Source: Bretschneidera sinensis (lineage: Eukaryota > Streptophyta > Magnoliopsida > Brassicales > Akaniaceae). Taken from it: a stretch of DNA of 64,000 nt. Shown in pieces: positions 22,222-33,747 of the stretch (the stretch's first letter is position 1; every line of letters begins with the position of its first letter). The notes under the pieces were generated by a model. The model was given only the letters and a program-made list of their open reading frames with translations. It was not told where the DNA came from and made no database searches. The translations under genes and the position numbers were made by a program. The DNA lies in NCBI GenBank assembly GCA_023935145.1, contig CM043702.1, forward strand, positions 76,316,820-76,380,819, given 5' to 3'.

Positions 22222-23499
22222 TGGTGGGTGTCGAATCCAATAAATAATAAAATTCTCACTCTCAAAAATATAAATTGTAACAGTGATGAGCAAAGTCGAA
22301 TCCACAGGGATTGGGTAGATTTATTTTAATGAAAAATAAAGTAAAGAAAAAAAGGGGGGTTTGAAATATCAGAGTGAAATAAAAGAGAAAGCAATTATAA
22401 TCAACCAAAAACTAAGGAGAAATCAATATCAGGAAAATATCCAACCGAAGGTATAATTTCAGAATTGGTTCAGAGAATTGATCGCAGATACAAGGATAAA
22501 ATCTTCTATTCTTCACCAAATTGGTTATGGTTGCTAACAAGCTCTAACAACCTATCTCTCCTTACTTTCTCGATAACCAAAACAAGCTCTTTGATTACTT
22601 CCCTTGTTAATAAACAACCCTAAATAAGCTCTTAGGATTTAATCTATCGACAGCATTAATAATTAGAGAGACTACCAATTCTAGCTAACAAATACACAAG
22701 CTCGATTCATTTAGACTAGGTTATATATCTCCATAACATAAATAAAAAATCTGGTTATAATCAACTTTGTTATTTTACCACTAATATTAGAACGTTTAAA
22801 CAATTACGGATTTAAAGTTCTAAACGGAAATTTATTGACCTGATAATTGAACAACGGGCCCTTTGCATCAATCAACCAAGACAATAATTGATAATAAACA
22901 CAGAAGATATATAAATAGAGAAGAAATAAAAGAGCAATGAAAATTGTTTAGATCTCACAATTCTTGAAGAACCAAGACTTCAATTATCCTTCAGTTGGAA
23001 GAAAAGTATTTAGCTACTCATAATTAAAAGAAAACCCTAAAGAAAAGAGAAGAGGGATTTTCTATACAACAGCCGCGCTTTCTATCCGAGCTTTTTTTCT
23101 TTCTTTCAGCTAGGATTAGTATTTATAACTTTCAAAATCCGCGGGCTGGCGCTGCAGCCTCAGCTTTCTGGTGCTGCAGCTCCAAGTTGTTGCCCCATCT
23201 TCACATATTATCACCATGCTGGCGCTGTAGCCTCAGCTTTCTGGCGCTGCAGCTCCAAGTTGCTGCCCCATCTTCACATATTATCACCATTCTGGCGCTA
23301 CAGCCTCAGCTTTCTGGTGCTGCAGCTCCAAGTTTCTGTCCAATCTTCATAAATCTCTTGATTTTGAATTCAATTTGATTTAACTCCTCAATATACTCTA
23401 CAAAATACGAAACATAATCAAAATCCAAGATTTAAGCAATTATAACTATTAAAACATGAGAAAATATAACAAACATATAGATATTATGAACTCTTATCA
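22222..23499 (-). mobile_element. 5' LTR of Athila-type element
   Basis: Matches 16416-17767 but has three instead of four minisatellite units. It starts next to the primer site and ends at TCTTATCA before TCAAC. Confidence 0.9.
23146..23357. repeat. 73-bp minisatellite in 5' LTR, 3 copies
   Basis: Units start at 23146, 23219 and 23292, the same sequence and phase as in the other LTR. The single-unit difference accounts for most of the LTR length difference. Confidence 0.95.
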
Positions 23500-23504
23500 T
23501 CAAC

Positions 23505-24400
23505 TTCAAATCCTCGACTATGAACTAAAAATCCTAAGAAGTTCCCTACATTCGTGCAAAATGCAAATTTCAAATGAGTTAATTTTAACCAGTGAACCCT
23601 CATTCTTTTAAATCATCGAGAGAGAGCTTCGAGCTGTGAGGCAAAGTCTTGTGATTTCGCCACTATGTAATTGATATAAACTTCTATACATTTTCCAATC
23701 ATGTCATAGAAAATTAGGTTCATAGCACACAAGTAAGTTACCCCAATGTTTTTAATCCAAGTGGCATTACTACCTACTTGAATGTCCCTAAGTTATCAGG
23801 ACAACAGAAGATAGTCTTATGAATATCCTCTAGAACTATAAATATTTGATTATACCAAGAGTACCCATCTATTAAGAAGAGTACTTGGTTGTAAGTCGCA
23901 CTATCTACTAATAGGTCAGCTACTGGTGTAGGGTTTTGGTCTTTAGGAGTGGCACTGTTTAAATTCCTAAAGTTTTTACATACCCTTAGTTGGCCATTTT
24001 TCTATGTTATTGGAACTATATTAGAAAGTTATTCTATATACTTGGCTGTTCGAATGAACCCAACTTTTAGCAGGCGCTCGATCTCCTTCTTGACTTTGTT
24101 GATGACTTCTATGAACATCCTTCTAGGTGCTTGCTAGAATGGTCTATTGCCTTTCTTGATGGGTAGTCGATATTCTACCATACTCCGACTTAGTCCCAGC
24201 ATCTCATTGTAGTCCCAAGTGAAATAGTCCTTATACTGTCTCAAAAGATACGTATGTTGCTCTTTCGCTTTTCGAGGAAGTAACTTGCTGATGAAGGTTG
24301 GTTTTGCTTCTTCTCCATCACTTAAATTGACTTCCTCCATATGATCTTATGTTTCTGCCATTAAATATTCAAGTTTGACTGAGGCAAGTTCAAGATCTTT
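23505..24400 (-). pseudogene. reverse transcriptase of element A, decayed
   Basis: On the minus strand, from about 24340: TFISKLLPRKAKEQ and YFTWDYNEMLGLSR (start of the RT region), LPIKKGNRPF, KNGQLRVCKNFRNLN, FLIDGYSWYNQI (motif A, catalytic Asp kept) and VVMPLGLK (motif B). Where YVDD is expected (near 23670), YINY is read, so two catalytic Asp residues are gone. Stops break the frame from 24130 on. It continues at 16410 across the Athila insertion. Confidence 0.75.
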
Positions 24401-25480
24401 TAGTCCAATTTCATCGAGATTTTTTGTACTCTCAACATTGTGTTAGTCTATCACTTTTTGTTTAGCTACATATGTGGCCAACCTTTTTGTCTTTGTAGAG
24501 TTAACTATTCATCATCCACTCTGTATTCGATCAATGGCATCTCTGACTTTTTCTCTATCAAGCATGGTCTGGACAACTCTTTACAAACCTTCTCGAAAGC
24601 GACTTCCTATAGTTCTTCTTTGGACACAGTTATCTCAGTTTGTTTCCCACGTTTGTCTCTTCCCAACATTTTCACATAGCCAACATTTTTCTCATAAAGT
24701 GTTACCTCGATGCTATTTAAAGAAGCCATAAATGGCTTATCATCTGCATATACAATTTTGACTTAGTTATTATCGTTCTATAAGAAAAGTGCTTGATGCA
24801 ATGATGATGGTACACAGTAATTGGAAAGAATCTGATCTCGCCTTAATAAGGCATTGTAACTTGAAGTTGAGTCAAACATAAAAAAAATACGGCTACTATG
24901 ACTCAATTTCCAACTTGTAATTCAATGGGAATGACTCCTCCTGCTCTGATAGTACTTTGCAAAAACCTAAAATGGGATCAAATCCTCTTCAGTTTTCCTC
25001 ATTTTATAGAGCATGGTATATTATAATATGTTGACAGTTGCACTATTGTCAACTAATACACGATTCACAGGTTTACCTTCTATATGAATCTTAACATACA
25101 AAGGTTTAAGATGTTGAGCCATACCTCGAGGGGGCTTTTTGATGATTATGGGAATCACTTCTCTTATCTTCATTTGCTTGTCTTTGGCTCCTCACACCAT
25201 GTGCATACTTCTTTTTATGTTTGTTCCTTGATTATTCCCATATCCTCGATGTCAACCTATTCAATTTCGAGTAGCTAATTGTGAACTGCTCGAAAAGAGG
25301 AAGGCAAGAGGATAGCCATGTTATAGTCCACAATCATGTCTTATTTTATTGGGTCTTTCTTCTTGAGGTTTTTTCCCCAGTCTTCTTCATCATCGAGGGA
25401 ATCATCCTTAGCACTATTGTGGTTAGAATCTTCCTCGAGGGTTTACTCTTTTTCTAAACTCTTTAGAATCTCTGATTTTT
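24401..25480 (-). pseudogene. protease region of element A, decayed
   Basis: On the minus strand STSSYNALLRRD and CVPSSLHQALFL (about 24880-24780) match the end of the retropepsin region of this gypsy group (usual YNALLGRDWIH). An upstream segment has a purine-rich charged stretch. The catalytic DSG/DTG itself was not found in a clear frame. Plus-strand ORFs at 24440-24731 and 25084-25278 are shadows. Confidence 0.55.
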
Positions 25481-25917
25481 GTCCTTACTGATTGGTTATC
25501 CCCACATTCATAATATATATGGGACCGTTGATGCCCAAGGACACCAACCATTCATCCCTGACTTCTCCTAAGGCATGGTTTATATTAAATGCCCCTTTTA
25601 GAACTAGGATAAACTCCTCATCCTATGTGAGGATTCTTTTTACATATACTTCCTCATCATCGTCATTTCTATCTGAAAAAGTCACTATTATCTCTTTCTT
25701 GTCCATGGAGCTAGTGACTCTTTTCCTTCTTCGTTCCTCTAAGCTAGGAGTGTCAACTTCTCTCTCGAGCCTTTTATGTTCCCTAGCTCTCTGAGATGCT
25801 TTGGGTTGCTCCTCTTCCATATCTTGTCTTTCTTTGGTAGCCTACTTGTGTAGCCATCTTCTTCGTTGGGTTCAAGTCATGTTCAAGAAATTTGAATTGT
25901 AGCCGTATGTAACGACC
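25481..25917 (-). pseudogene. unrecognised linker of element A between gag and protease, left part
   Basis: On the minus strand a charged stretch at 25820-25623 (KRLEREVDTPSLEERR, then IIVTFSDRNDDDEEVYVKR) precedes LKGAFNINHALGEVRDEW. I do not recognise a named domain. It continues rightward at 33748 across the chromovirus insertion; the frame reads from KPSKFKYG there into YNSNFL here. The target duplication CCGTA (25913-25917) marks the break. Confidence 0.5.
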
Positions 25918-26225
25918 TATCCCAGGTTGGCCACCCCCGAGACGGTGTTGTCATATTTTGAAAATCCCAGCACGACACATATATGCAACAAGAACAATAA
26001 CACCAATAGAAATTTTTACTTCAATTATCAACCCTCAACAGAGGAGATACATCATTTTGATCTTGACTTAACCATTATATACAACGTATAATGCATGAAT
26101 ATTTACAAATAAATTTTTATTTTATTCTCTCATTAGTCTGAGGATGTGGACACGTACGTGGCTTACAGATAATGATTTCGTCAGAATCTCAACTCACTAA
26201 ACTATCTGTCCCGCCTGCTACCTGA
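25918..26225 (-). mobile_element. inverted chromovirus LTR, 3' end portion
   Basis: It starts TGTAACGACCTATCCC, the complement of the LTR end GGGATAGGTCGTTACA seen at 42246. It runs to about GCTACCTGAAAT near 26225, where orientation flips. Together with 33030-33742 it forms the two outer ends of one minus-strand LTR flanked by CCGTA duplications. Confidence 0.85.
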
Positions 26226-26486
26226 AATCATTATCTGTAAGCCACGTATATGTCAACATCCTCAAACTAATGAGAAAATAAAACAAAATTTTATTTTTAA
26301 ATATTCATGCATTTTACATTGTATATAATGTTTAATCAAGATCAAAATGATGTAGCTCTCCTGTTGAGGGTTGAAGTAAAAATTTATGTTGGTGTATTGT
26401 TTTTGTTGCACATATGTGTCGTGCTGGGATTTTCAAAATGCGACAACACCATCTCGAGGGTGACCAACTCGGGATGGGTTGTTACA
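26226..26486 (+). mobile_element. C1 5' LTR remnant
   Basis: Matches the 3' end of the LTR at 48890-49138, including GTGTCGTGCTGGGATTT and the terminal GGGTTGTTACA. It is the near-perfect inverse of 25918-26190. Confidence 0.85.
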
Positions 26487-26490
26487 ATTT

Positions 26491-26508
26491 TGGTATCAAA
26501 GCATTAGG
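26491..26508 (+). other. C1 primer-binding site
   Basis: TGGTATCAAAGCATTAGG follows the LTR by four bases. It resembles the initiator tRNA-Met complement TGGTATCAGAGC with one change. Confidence 0.75.
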
Positions 26509-26587
26509 TTTATGATTCTATAGATTGTATGAGAACTTAAAGAAGTGGAAGATCTAAATAAACTATATTTTAATGTAGAGTCTGAGG

Positions 26588-27960
26588 ATGACACGTGGAT
26601 GTGCTAGAGCTAGAAGTAGAATTCGAAATTAGAGGGGACATGGTAGACCCCCAATATTTAGAAGAACTGAAACAGAGGGGGAAGTTGAGTATGTGGTTCT
26701 TGCAAGGGAACACATTGATAGTGCAACGGGTACTAGTAGAGCTGGGAGAGAATCTAAGGTTAGGAAGGATGAATTGAGAGAACCTCTAAATCATGCTATA
26801 GAGAGGATGAATGCAGCTGAAGAAAGGGCTGATAACTTGTAGAGAAGATTAAAGGAAAGGGGTAGAAGAGAACCTGATGTGGTGAGATAAGAGGTTCATG
26901 AGGGAGAAGGTGTGTTTGCACATGAGATGCAAGGTGATTGTTTTATGAGATTTCTTAAGTTTAAACCCCAGTCTTTTAAAGGATCTGTAAATCCTGTAGA
27001 AGTTGAGTAGTGGATTAGACATGTCAAAAAATATTTTAAGGTCTTACTAGTGACAGATAGACAAAAGGTTGCTTTTACTTCATTTATTCTGGAGGGTGAG
27101 GCTTCTCAATGATGGGAAGATATTTTGCCCAAAGTAAGCATAGAGGTAGAACAACCTTTAACTTAGAGTAAGTTCAAGAATAGATGTCTTTCAGGCATAA
27201 CAAGAGAGAGATTTTATTCATCTAAGGCAGGGTAATTTATCAATGGGTGAATATGATAGTAGATTCATAGTCCTGTCAAGGTTTTTACCTGAATTAGTGA
27301 ATACGGAGGAGAGGAAATGTAAGAGATTTTTTGATGGATTACACTATGACATTCGAACTAAACTCTCTTATATGGGCATTGGAAATTATGCTGTACTGGT
27401 GGATAAAGCATTACAGATTGAGAAGGATTTGATGGAATTTAGAGGTAGGAGAGATTGGTTGAAAAAGTCTAGATTTGAGGGACCTAGAGGTGGTAGTAGT
27501 ATGGGTGTACAGGGCGGGAGACCACCCCAGAGGAGGAATTTCTTGTCACAAGGAACTATAGTGCAAAGTCAGAGGCAAGCATGATCTGTTGCTTCTGTAG
27601 TTCAGAGTAATACCGGTGGGATCCCTAGATTTGCGAGATAGGCTATGAGAATTAGGATTTATGGTAGAGGAGTAAGTATGCCACCCGGGGGAAGTGGTAA
27701 TCTGATGTATGATCGAGAGGCAATGATTTGTTTTAGATGTAATCAGATGGGGTATCCATCTTAGAATTGCCATACGCAAAAAAGCTTTGTATGTGGTGAG
27801 GGAGGACATGTTGCTGCAGATTATCCAATGGAGAAATCTGCTGACATAGGCGTTGAAAGTGTTGCGAGAAAACCGATGGAGAGAGGTGGTGGATCAGGGA
27901 CCATGCGGGGCAGAGGTCGAGGATCAAAAGCTGAGAGAGGACGTGGCAGCCAGTTTTAGT
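26588..27960 (+). pseudogene. C1 gag
   Basis: It starts MTRGCARARSR at 26588. After several stops, the capsid region reads CFMRFLKFKPQSFKGSVNP and RQKVAFTSFILEGEAS, then YDSRFIVLSRFLPELV (27255-) to VDKALQIEKDLMEF. A Gly/Arg-rich part leads to a zinc knuckle at about 27729-27770, CFRCNQMGYPS.NC, in which the usual His is Tyr. At least eight stops or frameshifts make it non-functional. Confidence 0.8.
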
Positions 27961-28027
27961 CCATAGACAGTAGAGTATATGCATTGACCAACATTATGCA
28001 CAAGCCACTCTTGATGTTGTTATAGGT

Positions 28028-28335
28028 ATGATATCTATCCTTGGCAGGCCTGCTAGATTATTGATTGATCCTGGTGCAACCCATTCTTTTGCATATAGTA
28101 TTTATATGAAATCTATTGATGCTAGTGGTAGTCCTTTGATGCATGCGATTATTGTTGAGGTTCCTACTAGAGATAGGGTTATCATCAGGAGAATTTATCG
28201 AGGTTATGTGATTAATATTGCTGATAGAGAATTTGAAGTTGATTTATTACCTTTAAATATGATAAATTTTGATTTAATTCTGGGGATGAATTGGTTATCT
28301 GCATATCATGCTTGGGTAGATTGTTTTAGGAAAAT
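28028..28335 (+). pseudogene. C1 protease
   Basis: LLIDPGATHSFA gives the aspartic protease site with Pro in place of the usual Ser/Thr (DSG/DTG). FDLILGMNWLSAYHAWVDC marks the flap-to-C-terminal region. The same DPG is present in C2. The frame continues briefly into the RT linker and then shifts. Confidence 0.8.
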
Positions 28336-29330
28336 GTGGTGTTCAAGATACTTGGACAGGAGGAGTTTAATTTTCAAAGAGAACATAAAATACTTGCTAA
28401 CTGTCTTATTTCTTCCTTAACTGCTAGTAAATGGTTAAAGAAGGGTTGTGAGGGGTATTTGTCATATGTGGTGAATTCTAGCAAGGAAAGTTGGAAGTTA
28501 GAAGAAATCTTGGTAGTGAAAGATTTTTCTAGCATATTACCTGAGGAGTTGTCTAGTTTGTCTCCCAATACGGAGATTGAGTTTTCTATTGAAGTTATTC
28601 CAAGATCAACACCAATATCTATATCACCTTATAGAATGACACCAACTAAATTGAGAGAGTTGAAAGTTCAGTTTCAGGAGTTACTAGATAAACAATTTAT
28701 TCGACCTAGTATGTCACCTTAGGGAGCCCCTGTGTTATTTGTCAAGAAGAAGGACGGGACAATGAGGTTGTGTATCGATTATAGATAGTTGAATAAGATC
28801 ACCATCAAGAATAGATATCCTTGGCCTAGGATAGATGATTTATTCGAGCAGTTACAAGGAGCTAGGGTGTTTTCTAAAATAGACCTGAGATCAAGTTATC
28901 ATCAATTGAGGATAAAGGAGGGGGATGTGCCTAAGACTTCTTTTAGGACATGTTATGGCCATCATGAGTTTTTGGTGATGCCATTTGGGTTGACTAATGC
29001 TCTTGCAACATTTATAGACCTGATGAATTGGGTGTTTAAACCATTCTTGGACAGATTTGTGCTTGTGTTTATTGATGATATTTTGGTAAATTCCAAGAAT
29101 AAATAGGATCATATTCAACATTTGGAGATAATGTTGGAAATTCTGAGGAGAGAGAAATTATATGCAAAGTTCTCGAAGTGTGAGTTTTGGTTAAGTGAAA
29201 TATCTTTCTTGGGGCATGTTGTGTCGGGAGAGGGGATAGCAGTTGACCCACAGAAAGTAGAAGCAGTATTGAATTGGGAAAGACCCACGAGTACAACTGA
29301 AATTAGAAGCTTTTTAGGGGTTGGTTGGTT
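28336..29330 (+). pseudogene. C1 reverse transcriptase
   Basis: The order is [42 protein letters not shown] (motif A Asp), [11 protein letters not shown] (motif B) and VFIDDILV (29066-29090, motif C with both Asp residues kept), then [15 protein letters not shown]. Stops lie at 28723, 28788 and 29104, and a frameshift at about 29325, so it is dead despite intact catalytic residues. Confidence 0.85.
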
Positions 29331-29870
29331 ATTATAGGAGATTTATCCAAAAAAAATTTATGATTACTGGACCATTGACTAAACTGACTAGGAAGGACGT
29401 GAAGTTTAGGTGGTTAGAGGAATGTGAGAGAAGTTTCCAGCTATTGAAAGAAAAATTGACTACTGCCCCGGTATTAGTGTTTCCTTCCGGTGATGAAGAA
29501 TTTATGGTATATAGTGATGCATCACATCAGGGATTGGGATATGTGTTGATGCAACATGGGAGAGTTATAGCTTATGCATCTAGACAATTGTAGAACCATG
29601 AGAGGAATTACTCGACCTATGATTTTGAATTGGCTGCCATAGTTTTTTCTTTGAAGATTTAGAGACATCATCTATTTGGTGCCAATTGTGAAATTTTTAC
29701 TGATCATAAAAGCTTGATGCCTTTACTGACCTAGAAGGAGTTGAATTTGAGGCAAATGAGGTAGATGGAGTTGATTTGTGATTATGACTGTACAACTCAT
29801 TATCATCTAGGAAAGGCTAATATAATAGCCGATGCATTGAGTTGAAAGGCTGCAAGGAGATTAGCTGCTA
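29331..29870 (+). pseudogene. C1 RNase H
   Basis: It runs from the RT thumb ([10 protein letters not shown]) through FMVYSDASHQGLGYVLMQ (first catalytic Asp) to ASRQL, followed by a stop at 29593. Readable remnants such as [14 protein letters not shown] and ADALS follow to about 29850. Confidence 0.8.
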
Positions 29871-29923
29871 TTGGGAGTCATAATACTAGCTTGATGATAG
29901 AATTAAGAAGAATGAGGATGTAG

Positions 29924-30961
29924 TTGAGTGTCAATGATAGAGGAGTATTGATGGAAAATATAGTGGTACAATCTTCTATTATTGATCATTTATTACAGAT
30001 ACAAGGTAGAGATGAGGGGATAGAGAATATCATACGAGAAGTGTTGAGTGGGAAGCCAACTGAGTTTAGAATTAGAGAAGATGGTATGGTGGTATTGGGG
30101 CATATAGTTTGTGTTTCCAATAATGTGGAGATGAGAAAGGAGATACAAAGGGAGGTTCATGATTCTATATATTCCATGCACTCGGGTAATAATAAGATGT
30201 ACAAGGGATTGAGACAGAATTATTGGTGGTCAAGGATGAAGAAGGATGTAGCGGAATATATTTCTAGATGTTTGACTTGTCAACAGGTGAAGTATGAGAA
30301 TAGACATCCAGCAGGTTTATTACAACCCCTTCTAGTACCTGAGTGGCCATGGAAAAATGTGAGTATGGATTTTGTCTCTGGTTTTCCCCGTACCCAGAGA
30401 GGACATGACGTTGTGTGGGTTATAGTGGATAGACTTTATAAGTCTTCACATTTTCTTCCTATTAAAACTACCTGGAGTCCTGAAAAGTTGGCTGAATTGT
30501 ATATAGCGGAGATAGTAAAATTACAAGGAGTACTCTTGAGCATTGTATCAGATAGAGATTCTAGATTTACCTCTAGATTTTGGAGAGGTTTCCATGAAGC
30601 TATGAGTACGCAATTGCAGTTTAGTACAGTTTTCCATCCACAAACTGATGGGTAGATGGAGAGAATCATTAGCATACTAGAAAATATGCTGAGGGCAAGT
30701 ATATTGAGTTTCTCAGTGAGATGGGATGCTTATTTTCCTTTGTTTGAGTTTGCATACAATAATCAGTATCAAACTAGTATTGGGATGGTACCATTTGAGG
30801 ATTTATATGGTAGAAGGTGTAGAACTCAAATATGCTGGGAAGAAGTTGGAGAAAGAAAGATATTAGGTCTAGAAATGAAAGACTTGACTACTGAGAGGAT
30901 CAAACTAGTTAGGAAGAACCTTAGAGTAGCCCTGAACAAACAGAAGGGATACGCTGATTAA
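29924..30961 (+). pseudogene. C1 integrase
   Basis: A zinc-binding part (H..YSMHSGNNKMY, RCLTCQQVK) leads to the core. The catalytic residues are the Asp of VSMDFVSGFP (about 30365), the Asp of SIVSDRDSRF (about 30550) and the Glu after a TAG stop at 30653-30655 (MERII). The triad is preserved in sequence but interrupted. The frame continues to 30961. Confidence 0.85.
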
Positions 30962-31440
30962 AGAAGATGACCTCTCGAGTTCCAAGTTGGTAATTGGGTA
31001 TTTTTGAAGATATCTCCGTGGAAGGGTGTCTTGAGGTTTAAAAAGAAGGGAAAGTTCAGCCTGAGATTTATAGGGCCGTATGAGGTGATTGAGAGAATTG
31101 GACTAGTAGTATAATGATTAGATTTGCCCCCAGATTTAAAGCAATTACATAATGTGTGTCATGTGTCACTATTGAGGAAGTACTTACATGATGAATTCCA
31201 TAGTTTCTCGAATCAGGCGATAGAACTTCAGGAAGATTTGACTTTTATGTAAGTACCAGTCAGAATTCCAAATAGAAAGGAACAAGTCTTACACAATAAA
31301 GTCATTCCTTTGATTCAAATATTATGGCAGAATAAAGATGTCGAAGAAATCACGCGGGAACATGAAGCAAGAATGAGGAAGGAATACCCTCAACTCTTTC
31401 ATGAATTAGGTAAGGAAATTTCGGGGACGAAATTTTCATA
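30962..31440 (+). pseudogene. C1 integrase C-terminus and chromodomain-like tail
   Basis: GNWVFLKISPWKGV and KFSLRFIGPYEVIERI form the C-terminal integrase domain. LKQLHNVCHVSLLRKYL and RKEQVLHNKVIPLIQILW, then REHEARMRKEYPQLF, form the chromodomain-like tail of plant chromoviruses, which targets chromatin in active relatives. One stop lies near 31249. The tail ends just before the polypurine-like GGGGACGAAATTTTC. Confidence 0.8.
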
Positions 31441-31453
31441 AGGTGAGTAAAAT

Positions 31454-33030
31454 TGTGATACCCGTATTTGTAAAGTAATGGCAAAGAAGTACTTTAATAA
31501 AAATGACATAGAGTTAAAATAATAAAGGTTTAATTTTTATAAAACAAATCAAAAAAATATCTGGCGTCTGGAAGAAGACAAAAAAAAAAAGTGGCAACAG
31601 ATGTGTGTGATGTTACATGTAAGACAACATCACACAACCGTGGCAGCAATTAGAGAGGTGTTGTGGCTGAATGGTTAGAAAATTTTTGTATATATATATA
31701 ATTATAACTTTAATTTATTTTATTACTTCCAAAATCTTGTCTGGTTTTCCTTTAACTACGATTCAAATTACTTTATTTCTTTAAACACTTGGGCCGAAGA
31801 AAGGTTGAAAGAGAAAAATTTTGAAGGGACTTACGTGAGAATTTTATAGAGAGTCACGGGAAGCTCTAAGAAAAACAGAAGGTAATAACGTGAAGTTTAT
31901 TTTTGAAATTTAGCATACATGAAATTTCCCAGAATTCAAAGTGGGAAATTTCAAAGGGTGTGAAATATGAATAATTGAAGAATAAATTAGAAATTTAATA
32001 TAAATATTATGTCAGGTGTTGACGATCAGTAACCGGGGGAAATTGCTGAGAGGATCAGGAAAGATAAGGAGGTAATTCACGGGTAGCTCAAAGTGCTACG
32101 TGGTAAGTTAGATTTACTTTAAGTAATCAAGATAAATATGAAATATCTAGTGATAATATTATAATAAATTATTAGCTTATGCTTTGGTGGTAGATGAAAA
32201 ATTGATTGATAGGTATGATAGAAATATTGGATGTATAGAAAATTATTATATGAGAAGTAATATTATTAGAATAATGAGTCGATTTAATATTGAAAGTGAT
32301 AAATGAAATTCTTAACAAGTTATTGTTGATAAATTGATGTGATATATGAGGAGAAGAAATTAGTGAAATTGATCAAATAGTAATTTGAAAAAAGGCAGGA
32401 TAACTAAATTAAATGTCTGAATATATACTTGTTTTTATATCATTGTTCATATGCATATGCATGAAATAAAAGAACCGGGAGGGGCCGGGTCTAAACGAAA
32501 AACCGTGACAGCCGGTATATACTGGAAATAAACAAAAACCGTGACAGTTAGTATATGCTGGAAGTAAATGAAAACCGTGACAGTCGGTATATGCTGTAAA
32601 TAAAAGAACCAGGATGGGGCCGGTCTAAGATAAAAACGTGTCGACATGTGGGAAGACGTTCTCTAATAATAATTTATGCATTGCATCTGTTTTAAATATT
32701 GATTGTATTACTGAAATACTAAAGTGTTGTTTGTTATTGTAAATTTATTTATAGATGACTAAATCTCACAGAGAGACAATTATGGTGAGAAAGAAACATA
32801 GAAGTATGATATGATAAGAACTATCTAAATGGTAGACTATATGCTGTGAACTTCAAAATGAGGTAATTATGAGATAATTGATGGTCTTAAGGTAAACAAA
32901 TATATAAGAAGAAGAGATTGATAGAGAATGGGACTTATGATATGTGTAGTGATAGTAGAATGTTACTATCAAGTTATATGAGATATAAATGATTAAATAT
33001 TAAAAGAATATTTATACAAATTGAATACTT
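31454..33030 (+). mobile_element. C1 3' LTR, truncated at its right end
   Basis: It starts TGTGATACCCG after the purine tract. It contains the GTATATGCTGGAAATAAA-type repeat (about 32510-32610, three units of about 45 bp) and reaches TAAAGTAAATCTAACTCAC near 33045, where sequence turns into the inverse of 31454-32110. The last 0.35 kb of the LTR is absent here. Confidence 0.8.
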
Positions 33031-33635
33031 AAAGTAAATCTAACTCACCACGTAGCATTCAGAGCTACCCGTGGATCACCTCTTGCCTTTCCTGCTCCTC
33101 TCAGCAATTTCCCCCGGTTGCTGATCGTCAATACCTGACATAATATTTATATTAAAATTTTAATTTATTCTTCAATTCTTCATAATTCACACCCTTTGAA
33201 AATTCCTACTTTGAATTCCGAGAAATTTCATGTATGCTAAATTTCAAAAATAAACTTTATGTTATTACCTTATGTTTTTCTTAGAGCTTCCCATGACTCT
33301 ATATAAAATTCTCCTGTAAACCTCTTTAAAATTTCACTCTTTCAACCTTTCTTTCAGTCCCCAAGTGGTTAAAGAAATAGAGTAATTTGAATCGTAGTTG
33401 AAGGAAAACCAAATAGGATTTGGTAAGTAATAAAATAAATTAAAGTTATAATTATATATATACAAAATTTTTCCAACCATTCAGCCACAGCTGTGTGATG
33501 TTGTCTTACATATAGCATCAGACACCTATTTTGGCAACAGGTGGCGAAACCTATTGCCACCTTTTTTTTTTCTTCTTCTGAACGACGCCAGATTTTTTTT
33601 TTTTGAATTGTTTTATAAAAATTAAACCTTTCGCA

Positions 33636-33674
<39 letters not shown>

Positions 33675-33742
33675 TATTTTAACTCTATGTCATATTTATT
33701 AAAGTACTTCTTTACCCTTACTTTACAAATACAGGTATTACA
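33030..33742 (-). mobile_element. inverted chromovirus LTR, 5' start portion
   Basis: On the minus strand it reads TGTAATACCTGTATTTG at 33742 and continues as the complement of the first 0.65 kb of the C1 3' LTR, including TACCACGTAGCA and a (TA)n run at 33640-33670. It ends at the target duplication CCGTA (33743-33747). Confidence 0.85.
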
Positions 33743-33747
33743 CCGTA

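Larger units (their letters stand above)
16416..23499 (-). mobile_element. Athila-type element, pol-deleted, complete with LTRs
   Basis: LTRs at 16416-17767 and 22222-23499 begin TGGTGGGTGTCG and end CTTATCA. The flanks TCGAC (16411-16415) and TCAAC (23500-23504) form a 5-bp target duplication with one mismatch. The primer site TGGCGCCGTTTCTGGGGA (minus, 22215-22198) is of Athila type. Gag and protease are readable, but reverse transcriptase, RNase H and most of integrase are missing. The LTRs are very alike, and most of their length difference (1352 versus 1278 bp) is one 73-bp minisatellite unit. It is therefore younger than element A and a non-autonomous derivative. Confidence 0.9.
26226..33030 (+). 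mobile_element. chromovirus C1 (Tekay-type), ends truncated
   Basis: A plus-strand element of the same family as 41778-49138. Its 5' LTR keeps only the last 260 bp (26226-26486). Its 3' LTR keeps the first 1.6 kb (31454 to about 33030). The interior carries gag, protease, RT, RNase H, integrase and a chromodomain-like tail, all with scattered stops. Both outer ends merge into an inverted LTR of the same family. Confidence 0.85.
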
